DNA of 64,000 bases from JANOYY01 sp043720395. Its GTDB lineage: Bacteria; Actinomycetota; Acidimicrobiia; Acidimicrobiales; JANYDT01. The notes beneath the pieces were generated by a model. That model saw only the letters and a list, made by a program, of their open reading frames with translations, was not told the origin of the DNA and made no database searches. Positions 43,029 through 50,801 of the stretch are shown piece after piece. The translations under genes were made by a program, and so were the position numbers. The stretch covers positions 1 to 64,000 of the forward strand of contig JAYSSR010000082.1 of NCBI GenBank assembly GCA_043720395.1, in the 5' to 3' direction. Numbering within the stretch: the stretch's first letter is position 1; the number at the start of each line of letters is the position of its first letter.

Positions 43029-43964
43029 TCAGCCCTTGACGGAGCCAGCCAGCAGTCCTCGGACGAAGAAGCGCTGAAGGGCAAGGAAAACGGCAACGGG
43101 AACGACCATCGAGACGAAACCGGCCGCAGTGAGCAGATGCCATGACTGACCGCGCGTACCGGTGACCTCAACCATTTTGGCGATGATCGGTGCATTTTCC
43201 GAGCCGCCGTACACGATACCGACGAGGTAATCGTTCCAGATATAGACGAACTGGAAGATGGCCACCGACGCGATGGAAGGCACCGATAGCGGCAACACCA
43301 ATTTGGTGAACGTCGTGAGATGTGAGGCCCCGTCGACACGTGCCGCCTCGATGATCTCGCGAGGGAGTCCGCCAATGAAGTTCTTCATGAGGAAAATACA
43401 GAACGGCAGGCCGAAAATGCTGTGCGCGATCCATACGGCGACCACGCTGCTATCCAGGTGAAGATACGGGAAAATCGTCACCGAACCGATGTGCATGCCA
43501 CCGGTGAAGAAGCGCAGAATCGGGATGAGGCACATCTGCAGCGGCACGATGAGCATGCTCATGATGAAGGCGTAGAGCCAGTCACGACCCTTGAAGTCGA
43601 TCCACGAGAACCCGTATGCAGCGAGCGCCGCAACACCGACGGAGATGAGCACCGACGGAATCGTGATGCGAAATGAGTTCGCCAGAAAGTGGCTGAGCCC
43701 ATCGTTGCCCGGCTGCGTCGACAGCACCCCGCGATAGTTCGAGAGCGTGAAGTGCGTGGGGTTCTTGAAAAAGGTCCACCACCCCGTTGTCTTCACGTCG
43801 AGTTCGGGTCGGAACGACGACACGAAGACGCCGAAGGTCGGGACGGTCCAGAGCAGGGCCAGCGTCCAGACGAGTATCCGGCCGGTTCGACTGTGCAAGC
43901 TCTTCGCGACCGAGGTGCCGATCTTTTCGGAACTCTTGCTGCTGACCGGAGCGACAGCGCTCAT
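43029..43964 (-). CDS. ABC sugar transporter permease, MalG type
   Basis: 311 residues from the ATG at 43964, which overlaps the upstream permease stop by one base (TGATG). Six membrane helices; EAA loop IEAARVDGASHLTTFTKLVLPLS. First helix LVWTLALLWTVPTFGVFVSSF. It resembles AglG/CebG-type CUT1 permeases. The GH13 gene begins 8 bp after its stop. Confidence 0.92.
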   Translation of the reverse strand: MSAVAPVSSKSSEKIGTSVAKSLHSRTGRILVWTLALLWTVPTFGVFVSSFRPELDVKTTGWWTFFKNPTHFTLSNYRGVLSTQPGNDGLSHFLANSFRITIPSVLISVGVAALAAYGFSWIDFKGRDWLYAFIMSMLIVPLQMCLIPILRFFTGGMHIGSVTIFPYLHLDSSVVAVWIAHSIFGLPFCIFLMKNFIGGLPREIIEAARVDGASHLTTFTKLVLPLSVPSIASVAIFQFVYIWNDYLVGIVYGGSENAPIIAKMVEVTGTRGQSWHLLTAAGFVSMVVPVAVFLALQRFFVRGLLAGSVKG

Positions 43965-44989
43965 CAGTTCGTCTCCTCGACGTGGCGCTGCACACGCCGG
44001 TTCCAAACAACGATGGGAAAGCAGAGAACAAAGAGCGCAACCGCAAGCGAGGACGACGCACCGTCTCGCAACTGGACGAACTTCTTCACATAGAACTCGT
44101 TGGCAAGCGTGCTGGTGCCGAAACGGCCGCCCGTCGCCGCCGCGACCGTGTCGAAGGCCTTGAGCGACCCGAGGGCCACCAGCGACGTCACCGTCGCAAT
44201 CGTTCCCTTGATGTAGGGAACGGTGACTTTGAAGAACACCTCATTGCTCGTGGCACCATCCACCGTCGCTGCTTCGACCAACTCCTGCGGCACACCTTTG
44301 ATCGCCGCCGACAGCACGACCGTGGCTATGCCCGTCTGCGCCCAGATGAAGATAATGATCAACAGGAACGTGTTGAAACCCGGTCCCCAGCCCGGCGGCT
44401 CGATTCCCCCGATGCCACGCTCCAGAAGCCAGTTTCGGCCCTCGGCACCGCCACCCAGCGAAGTCGGTAGATGCAAGGCCTTCGTAACCTCGTTGAGCAG
44501 GCCGGCGCTGAAGGAGAACCCTCGTTCCGCGTAGATGAACTTCCACGTGATGCCGGCACCCACCAGGGAAATGGCGACGGGGAGGAACACCATCGTCTTT
44601 GCGATCCGTTCCCCGCGCATTCCGTCCGCGAAGCGGGCGATCATAAGACCGGAGGCGACAGTGATCAACGTGCCCACGAACACCCAGACGAAGCTGTTGA
44701 TGACGGCCAGTCGGCTGTCGAGTTCGGTCCACAGCAGGCGGTAGTTCTCGAACCCGACCCACTTCTTGTTGGTGACGTCGTCGCGGAAACTGGCTATCAC
44801 CGTTCCAACGGCCGATATGAACAGGCCTCCGACCGCGAAGATCACCGCAAAACCGACAAACGGGATCGCCTGCGCCTTCTCTCGGGCCTTTTTCGGAAGT
44901 CGGTCCACGAGCCATTGCAGTGCCAGGAAGATGGCGACAAATCCGGCCACCCCTGCGACGATCAGGGCCAAACTTTTGAGAAAATCCAT
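43964..44989 (-). CDS. ABC sugar transporter permease, MalF type
   Basis: 341 residues with about eight membrane helices, including an extra N-terminal pair (SLALIVAGVAGFVAIFLAL). EAA loop VEAATVDGATSNEVFFKVTVPYIK. The segment NKKWVGFENYRLLW is typical of AglF/MalF-type permeases. It follows the binding-protein gene after a 155-bp gap containing a hairpin and is coupled to the MalG-type gene. No ATPase gene is present. Confidence 0.92.
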   Translation of the reverse strand: MDFLKSLALIVAGVAGFVAIFLALQWLVDRLPKKAREKAQAIPFVGFAVIFAVGGLFISAVGTVIASFRDDVTNKKWVGFENYRLLWTELDSRLAVINSFVWVFVGTLITVASGLMIARFADGMRGERIAKTMVFLPVAISLVGAGITWKFIYAERGFSFSAGLLNEVTKALHLPTSLGGGAEGRNWLLERGIGGIEPPGWGPGFNTFLLIIIFIWAQTGIATVVLSAAIKGVPQELVEAATVDGATSNEVFFKVTVPYIKGTIATVTSLVALGSLKAFDTVAAATGGRFGTSTLANEFYVKKFVQLRDGASSSLAVALFVLCFPIVVWNRRVQRHVEETN

Positions 44990-45061
44990 GCTCGCTTCTT
45001 AACGGCGCTGGGCAGCCTGGTTGGCCGCGTCGGTCAGGACAAAAGTGGACTCTATTGAACG

Positions 45062-45095
45062 AACGGTGCCCGTGCACGAATCCGTACACGGGCAC
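45062..45095. terminator. Intergenic hairpin between binding-protein and permease genes
   Basis: CGGTGCCCGTGCACG (45062-45076) pairs with CGTACACGGGCACCG (45081-45095), one mismatch, loop AATC. Such a hairpin can act as a partial terminator or protect the 5' message, giving more binding protein than permease. Confidence 0.7.
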
Positions 45096-45144
45096 CGAAC
45101 AAGTTTCAGCAGTACTGCTCAGAAGTAACGAGCAGCGAGACGAA

Positions 45145-46491
45145 TCAGCCCTTCGGCCAGCTCTTCTCGATGTTGTTGATGGTGTCTTCGGTCGACTGAC
45201 CCGTGATCCACTTGGTGATCTCGGTCCAGAACGTACCGGCGCCAACCGAGCCCGGCATGAGGTCCGAAGCGTCGAAGCGGAACACGTCGGCACCCTTGAG
45301 GAGGTCAGCGAACTTCTTGTTCACCGGGTCGGTGTACTTCGCGGTGTCGATGTCCTTGCGGGGCGACAGTTCGCTGCGGACCTTCAGCAGGTCGTACATG
45401 TAGTCGAGCGAGCTGCCGTAGGCGAGGAGGTCCATGACGCCGGGATTGGTAGTACCAGCGGCCCAGATGTCGCCGGCACCAAGCATGTACTTCGGACCAC
45501 CAGCGGGGCTCGGGAGGTAGAAGGTGCTGACCTGACCGGCGTCACCAACCGTGGTACCCGTCGGCCAGATGTCCTTGTAGAAGGAGGCCTGGCGGTGCAT
45601 GTAGCACTTGCCTGCAAGGATCGGGAAGCCGCCCTCCTGGAACTTTGTCGTCGCGATGTTCTTGACGGACGACTCGCTGCCGATGTACTTCGGGTTCTTC
45701 ACGAACGAGCCAACGGCGTCCATCACGGCCTTGACCTTCGGGTCGTTGAACGGCATCGTGTGGTTGACCCACTGGTCGTAAACCTTCTCACCGTTGGTAC
45801 GAAGCATGAAGTCCTCCATCCAGTCGGTCAGCACCCAGCCGGTGGCAACACCGGACTCGGCACCGACACACCACGGCGTGCCGCCATCGGCAACGATCTT
45901 GTCCGACAGCGCAACGAGTTCCTGCTGGCTGACCGGAATCTTGTAGCCCTTGTCAGCGAACGCCTTCGGCGAATACCACACGAGCGACTTGATGTTGGCG
46001 GACTGCGGGATGCCGTAGACCTTGCCACCCTGCGTGCCGTATTCGAGCCAGCCGGAGATGAAGTCCTTCTGTGCCGACTTCAGCGCTGCACCCGTGAGGG
46101 GCTTGAGCTGACCCTTGGCAGCGATCTGCTGGAGCAGACCCGGCTGCGGGAACTGAATGAGGTCGGGAGCATTGCCACCGGCGAGACGCACGTTGACCTG
46201 CGTCTCGAACTGGTCGGTGCCTTCGAATTTGACCTTGGCACCCGTGCAGGCCGTGAACGGCAGGTAGGCATTGGACCGCTGCGTTGCGCCCGGATCGGTT
46301 GCGCTGTCGCGGACCGGCGAGAAGATCGAAATCGTTTTGCCCTTGTACTGCTGCTTGCACTGAATCGTGCCGGCAGCAATCGACTTCACCGCTGCGGCCT
46401 TCTTGGTCGTCTTCTTCGCTACCGCAAGTGCTGGCGAAGTGGTGATTACTGCCAGAACGGCCGCTGCCGCAGCCGATTTTACGAATTTCAT
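45145..46491 (-). CDS. ABC transporter extracellular sugar-binding protein
   Basis: 448 residues. The N-terminus MKFVKSAAAAAVLAVITTSPALA is a Sec signal peptide without a lipobox Cys. The mature region has ISIFSPVRDSATDP, GNAPDLIQFPQPGLLQQIAAKG, GIPQSANIKSLVWYSPKAF and GASLDYMY-like helical segments typical of AglE/CebE-type cluster-B binding proteins. It is the first gene of the operon binding protein-permeases-GH13-glgP. Three CebR-like operators lie upstream in the gap shared with the divergent GH3 gene. Ligand: an alpha- or beta-glucoside, not resolved. Confidence 0.9.
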   Translation of the reverse strand: MKFVKSAAAAAVLAVITTSPALAVAKKTTKKAAAVKSIAAGTIQCKQQYKGKTISIFSPVRDSATDPGATQRSNAYLPFTACTGAKVKFEGTDQFETQVNVRLAGGNAPDLIQFPQPGLLQQIAAKGQLKPLTGAALKSAQKDFISGWLEYGTQGGKVYGIPQSANIKSLVWYSPKAFADKGYKIPVSQQELVALSDKIVADGGTPWCVGAESGVATGWVLTDWMEDFMLRTNGEKVYDQWVNHTMPFNDPKVKAVMDAVGSFVKNPKYIGSESSVKNIATTKFQEGGFPILAGKCYMHRQASFYKDIWPTGTTVGDAGQVSTFYLPSPAGGPKYMLGAGDIWAAGTTNPGVMDLLAYGSSLDYMYDLLKVRSELSPRKDIDTAKYTDPVNKKFADLLKGADVFRFDASDLMPGSVGAGTFWTEITKWITGQSTEDTINNIEKSWPKG

Positions 46492-46534
46492 CAGGTCTCC
46501 CCCTAGGTGGATTCGGGTTGGCGTCTACCGGAAC

Positions 46535-46548
46535 TGCAAACGCTTACA
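46535..46548. promoter_or_regulatory. LacI/CebR-like operator, site 1
   Basis: TGCAAACGCTTACA, a degenerate match to the sites at 46612 and 46649, located close to the start of the binding-protein gene. It is the weakest of the three. Confidence 0.5.
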
Positions 46549-46611
46549 CCGACACTAGCACACTCGAAACAATCCGTGTGGCGCTCGTCACGTGGCTGGG
46601 AAAGTGAACGG

Positions 46612-46625
46612 TGGTAACGCTCCCA
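46612..46625. promoter_or_regulatory. LacI/CebR-like operator, site 2
   Basis: TGGTAACGCTCCCA, read on the other strand as TGGGAGCGTTACCA. It differs from the published Streptomyces CebR box (TGGGAGCGCTCCCA) at two positions. It is 37 bp from the third site. Confidence 0.68.
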
Positions 46626-46648
46626 CGAGAACCGACGCATCCAGCGTC

Positions 46649-46662
46649 TGGCAACGCTTCCA
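46649..46662. promoter_or_regulatory. LacI/CebR-like operator, site 3
   Basis: TGGCAACGCTTCCA, the same TGGYAACGCTYCCA pattern as site 2. It lies 24 bp before the GTG start of the GH3 gene, where binding would block transcription or initiation. Confidence 0.68.
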
Positions 46663-46686
46663 TCGGGTGCATTACAGTCCGAAACC

Positions 46687-49113
46687 GTGAACGACGCCGA
46701 ACTTGACAGCCTGATCGACCAACTTACCCTTGAAGAACAGGTTTCGCTTCTCGCCGGAGCGGACAACTGGCACACCGTCGCAATTCCATCTGTCGGCATT
46801 CCCGCCATGCGAGTGACCGATGGCCCCGCCGGAGCGCGGGGAACGCAGTTCACGACCGGTCCGGCCAGCGTCAACGTCCCGTGTGGAACGTCGCTCGCAG
46901 CGACCTGGGACCCGGCACTCGTTGAGGAGATCGGCCACCTGCTCGGCAAGGAGACACGGGCGAAGGGTGCCCGCGTCCTGCTCGCCCCCACGGTGAATCT
47001 GCATCGCACCCCCGTCGGCGGCCGCAACTTCGAGTGCCAGAGCGAAGACCCGTACCTCAGCGCACGTATCACGGTCGGCTACGTCCGGGGCGTCCAGGCG
47101 GAAGGCGTCGCCGCCTGCGTGAAGCACTTCGTGGGCAACGACACCGAGTTCGAACGAATGTCGATCGACAACCAGATCAGCGAGCGGACGCTGCGTGAGC
47201 TCTACCTCCAACCCTTCGAGGCGGCGGTCGTGGATGGTGGAGCGCTCGCGGTCATGACGGCGTACAACCGCATCAACGGTCCGTTCGCCGCAGACTCCAA
47301 GGAACTCATCACCGGCGTGCTCCGCGATGAGTGGGGCTTCGAGGGCATCGTAATGAGCGACTGGTTCGGGTTGCATTCCACGGTCGAAGCCATCGAAGCG
47401 GGACTCGATCTCGAGATGCCGGGGCCGACGCGCTCACGCGGTCAAGCGCTCGTCGATGCCGTTCTTGATGGACGCGTCGACGCCACGCTGGTCCGATCCG
47501 CGGCCCGGCGCATGATCTCGTTCAAGGACCGCGTCGGTGCCATCGCCGACGGCGGACCGGGACCCGAACTCACCCGCGACGAGCCGGCCGACCGCGTCCT
47601 CATCCGGCGTGCGGGCGCGGCGGGCACGGTCTTGCTGAAGAACGCGGACGCTACGTTGCCGTTCGACGCTGCGGGCTTGAAGAAGGTTGCCGTTCTCGGT
47701 CCCAATGCGGCAAGCGGCCGGATCATGGGCGGCGGGTCGGCCGCGGTCACGCCGGTGCATGAGGTCCATCCGCTCGGCTGCATCACCGACCGGCTCGGTG
47801 CCCTCGGCGTGCAGGTGTTGCACGCGAAGGGCTGCAACATTCATCGGACGCTGCCCCCGCCGTCGCCGACAGCCGTAAGCGCTCAGACGATCGAGTACTT
47901 CGCCACCACCGACGACCTGCTCAACGGGGCATCTCCGGTCCTGTCCGAGCCGCTCCCCCGCTTCCACATGATGTGGCCCGAGGACCCGGCCGAGGGACTC
48001 ACCCGTGCTGCGTTCGCTGCTCGGGTGAGCTTCACGTTCACCCCGGAGGTCACCGGCACGTGGACGCTCGCCCTCACGGCGGTCGGCCACGCGACGCTGT
48101 CCGTCGACGGATCGGTCGTCATCGACAACGCTGACACCCCCGACGCCGGGTCGTTCTTCGGCATCGGGAAAGCGCAGGCGACGGCGACGTTCGAGCTCGT
48201 CGAAGGTCACGCACACAGCGTCGTGGTCGACTACCTCGACGGCGGCGCGGGACTGATGCGCGGTCTCATCATCGGGGCAGCGGAACCCCTGACCGTCGAC
48301 CTCGTCGACGAAGCGGTCAGCCTCGCCGCGACAGCGCAAGCCTCGATCGTGATCGTCGGCACCACCGACGACTGGGAGAGCGAGGGTTACGACCGCACCA
48401 CGATCGATCTTCCCGGCCGGCAGAACGAACTGATCGCCGAGGTCGCGAAGGTAAGTCCACGTACGATCGTCGTGATCAATGCTGGCGCGCCAGTCGCGAT
48501 GCCCTGGATCAACGATGTTGACGCCGTGCTGTACGTGTGGTTCCCCGGCCAGGAGTTCGGCGACGCGCTGACCGACGTGCTCATGGGCGACGTCGATCCC
48601 GGCGGACGCCTTCCCGTTACCCTGCCGCGGCGGCTGGAAGATTCGCCGGCGTTCGAGCATCACCCCGGACGCCACGGTGTCGGCCGCTACCTCGAAGAGC
48701 GACTGATGGGCTACCGCGCCTTCGACACCACCGGCCGCGAACCGCTGTTCCCATTCGGTCACGGGCTGTCGTATGCGAGTCACAAGATCCAAAGCGCACA
48801 GATGACCGGCGCAACGGTCACCGCTATGGTCGAAAACACGAGCGACCGAGCGGGCAGTGAAGTTGTGCAGGTCTACGTACACGACCCCGAAGGCACCGGC
48901 GCGACCGACGACCCGTTCCAACACCTCGTCGGCTTCGCAAAGGTCGCGGTCGCGGCGCACTCCACGGTCAGCGTCGACGTTGCACTCGACCCTCGGTGGG
49001 CGTCGCACTGGGACGTCGCCACGCACGCCTGGGTGGCACGTCAGGGTGAGCGTCAGCTACGGGTCGGACGCTCGTCGCGTGACATCGCGGTGACGCTCAC
49101 CACAACCGTCTGA
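46687..49113 (+). CDS. GH3 beta-glucosidase with PA14 insert
   Basis: 808 residues from a GTG. The GH3 N-terminal barrel has LLAGADNWHTVAIP, GPAGARGTQF, GRNFECQSEDPYLSARI and the nucleophile Asp225 in IVMSDWFGLHS. The alpha/beta C-terminal domain contains a PA14 insert (about residues 415-540, FTPEVTGTWTLALTAVGHATLSVDG). A fibronectin III-like end has VAAHSTVSVDVALD. PA14-carrying GH3 enzymes are usually beta-glucosidases. No signal peptide. It diverges from the binding-protein operon with CebR-like operators in the gap, suggesting joint control by a LacI-type regulator not in this window. Confidence 0.94.
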   Translation: MNDAELDSLIDQLTLEEQVSLLAGADNWHTVAIPSVGIPAMRVTDGPAGARGTQFTTGPASVNVPCGTSLAATWDPALVEEIGHLLGKETRAKGARVLLAPTVNLHRTPVGGRNFECQSEDPYLSARITVGYVRGVQAEGVAACVKHFVGNDTEFERMSIDNQISERTLRELYLQPFEAAVVDGGALAVMTAYNRINGPFAADSKELITGVLRDEWGFEGIVMSDWFGLHSTVEAIEAGLDLEMPGPTRSRGQALVDAVLDGRVDATLVRSAARRMISFKDRVGAIADGGPGPELTRDEPADRVLIRRAGAAGTVLLKNADATLPFDAAGLKKVAVLGPNAASGRIMGGGSAAVTPVHEVHPLGCITDRLGALGVQVLHAKGCNIHRTLPPPSPTAVSAQTIEYFATTDDLLNGASPVLSEPLPRFHMMWPEDPAEGLTRAAFAARVSFTFTPEVTGTWTLALTAVGHATLSVDGSVVIDNADTPDAGSFFGIGKAQATATFELVEGHAHSVVVDYLDGGAGLMRGLIIGAAEPLTVDLVDEAVSLAATAQASIVIVGTTDDWESEGYDRTTIDLPGRQNELIAEVAKVSPRTIVVINAGAPVAMPWINDVDAVLYVWFPGQEFGDALTDVLMGDVDPGGRLPVTLPRRLEDSPAFEHHPGRHGVGRYLEERLMGYRAFDTTGREPLFPFGHGLSYASHKIQSAQMTGATVTAMVENTSDRAGSEVVQVYVHDPEGTGATDDPFQHLVGFAKVAVAAHSTVSVDVALDPRWASHWDVATHAWVARQGERQLRVGRSSRDIAVTLTTTV

Positions 49114-49157
49114 GCTTCCGGGTCAAGGGCACCCGAAACCGTGCCGATGCGTTCGGG

Positions 49158-50261
49158 GTGCCGGTGCAGCGTCGAATGACTCGTAGAGGGCTGTCGCCGC
49201 TCAGGTGGGTTGCGTTTGCCGTGCTCCTCGGTGGTGGCACCCTCGCGCAGCAGCTACTCCGCTGGGATGCCCGCGCCACGAACGCCGTCTCGGCGGCGAT
49301 CGGTGCCGGGGTCGTCGCACTCGTGATCAGCGAGTTCGGTTGGGTCCTGCGCGAACGTTCCGAGCGGCGTCGGATGACCTCCGTGAACGCCGACGGGACT
49401 GATGTGATGCTGCTGGTGCGCGATGGGCAGGTCGTCGATGCTTACGGGAATACGGAGCGGACGCTCGGCGTCGATCCGGATACGGCCGTCGGGCTGCTGC
49501 TCCACGAGGTCGTCGCGACCATCGAACCAGCCCGACTGGACGAGGTGTTCAACCACGCGCTCGGCCAACGCGACCGCGGGGCGAAGGTCACCGGTCTCGC
49601 GCTCCGTGAGCAGAACCGGGCCAACGGCGACCGCCGCTACGTGGACGTTGCGGTGCGGGACAAATCGCACGACCGGGCGATCCGTGCCTACGTGGTGACC
49701 GTGAGCGACGCGACCGATCGCACGCAGGCGCAACGGGCACTCGCGGTGGCGGCCAGCGTCGATGGCGAGACGCTGCTGCCCAACCGGGAGCGTCTGGTCG
49801 AACTGCTCGACATGACGTTGCACCGGGCACGACGCAAGGGCGATCACGTCGCCGTATTGACCGTCGGGATCGACCGCCACGGAAGCATCGTCGAGGGCTT
49901 CGACGAGTCCGCCCAACGAGCGATCATGACGGAGGTCGCCCGGCGAGTCCGGTCGACCGTGAGGATGGAAGACCCCGTCGGTCGTGTCTCAGCGGATCAG
50001 TTTGCTGTCATCCTCGGTGGATTGGAACCGCGTATCGGGCGGGCATTCGCGCTGGACGTTGCGGACCGAATCAGCCGTAGCGTCGGCGACCCGCTTGAGG
50101 TTTCGGGCTCGCGTTTGACGCTGGCCGTGTCGGTCGGTGCCGCCCATCGTGCGCAGGGTTCGCCGGAACCGTCGCCGCACGAACTGCTCGGCGAGGCCGA
50201 AGAGAGCCTCTCGCAGGTTCGGGCCAACACCAACCGGTGGAAAGACACGACCCCGGCCTGA
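49158..50261 (+). CDS. Membrane PAS protein with degenerate GGDEF domain
   Basis: 367 residues. Two membrane helices at the N-terminus (WVAFAVLLGGGTLAQQLL and VSAAIGAGVVALVISEFGWVL), a PAS-like region (about 80-190, ending VVTVSDATDRTQAQRAL), and a GGDEF-type domain (about 195-360). The signature is changed: the GG(D/E)EF loop reads SADQF in VGRVSADQFAVILGG, so cyclase activity is unlikely. Segments LLPNRERLVELLD and VAVLTVGIDRHGSIVEGF match the fold. Start is a GTG; an ATG six codons later is possible. It follows GH3 by 44 bp on the same strand, with no clear link. Confidence 0.8.
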   Translation: MPVQRRMTRRGLSPLRWVAFAVLLGGGTLAQQLLRWDARATNAVSAAIGAGVVALVISEFGWVLRERSERRRMTSVNADGTDVMLLVRDGQVVDAYGNTERTLGVDPDTAVGLLLHEVVATIEPARLDEVFNHALGQRDRGAKVTGLALREQNRANGDRRYVDVAVRDKSHDRAIRAYVVTVSDATDRTQAQRALAVAASVDGETLLPNRERLVELLDMTLHRARRKGDHVAVLTVGIDRHGSIVEGFDESAQRAIMTEVARRVRSTVRMEDPVGRVSADQFAVILGGLEPRIGRAFALDVADRISRSVGDPLEVSGSRLTLAVSVGAAHRAQGSPEPSPHELLGEAEESLSQVRANTNRWKDTTPA

Positions 50262-50304
50262 TTGTTACTCCGGGCTCACATTCCGCCGTCGTGACGTTTC
50301 TTAC

Positions 50305-50679
50305 AGTGGTCCGTCACTGACCGGCATCGCCCAGTGGCTCACCGATGGGGACAGGGTGCGTCTCCTCGAAGCACAGGTCCTCAACGTGCTCGTCGGCAAT
50401 GCAGACTGCCACGACAAGAACGTTTCCGTCGTCCATCTCCCGGATGGGACTGTGCGCCTCTCACCGGTCTCTGACGTAATGAGCACGGTGGTGCATCACG
50501 AGGTACCGACGATCAACGGACCAAAACCATTGACCCGGGATCTTGGAATGTTGATCGGCGACGCCCGATCCCTGAGCGACGTCACGCTCGAAAAATTCAT
50601 CCGCGAAGCAACGCGTTGGCCGCTGTCTCGGGACAAGGCCGACGACATCGTGCGGGACACGATCGAACGAATCCAGTGA
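50305..50679 (+). pseudogene. C-terminal remnant of a HipA-like kinase
   Basis: About 125 codons match only the C-terminal lobe of HipA-type kinases: LEAQVLNVLVGNADCHDKNVSV with the catalytic-loop residues (usually GNTDAHAKN), and RLSPVSDVMSTVVH with the metal-binding Asp (usually APLYD). The N-lobe and ATP loop are missing, and no HipB-like antitoxin gene is next to it. The same frame is open upstream to 50137, but that part overlaps the GGDEF gene and has no similarity. HipA kinases are persistence toxins; this copy is probably dead. Confidence 0.75.
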
Positions 50680-50737
50680 ACCGCCGGAGGCCCGCACGAT
50701 CGGACGAAGTCCGGGATCGTCCGGAACGACGTTGAGC

Positions 50738-50752
50738 GTGCCCGAAGGGCAC
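50738..50752. terminator. Short hairpin between convergent genes
   Basis: GTGCCC and GGGCAC pair across GAA. It lies between the HipA remnant and the end of the sigma-factor gene and could stop transcription from both sides; no strong T-run is present. Confidence 0.5.
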
Positions 50753-50801
50753 ACAAACGAGGAGCCCCCGAGGCGACGAGCAGACGCCGAAGGCGGCTGG
50801 G

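Noticed and set aside
43022..43375. N-terminal extension of the GH13 enzyme
   Set aside because: It lies within the MalG-type permease gene; the ATG at 43021 begins the family N-terminus.
47434..49026. Minus-strand open frame of 530 codons opposite the GH3 gene
   Set aside because: Antisense of a clear beta-glucosidase; no motifs.
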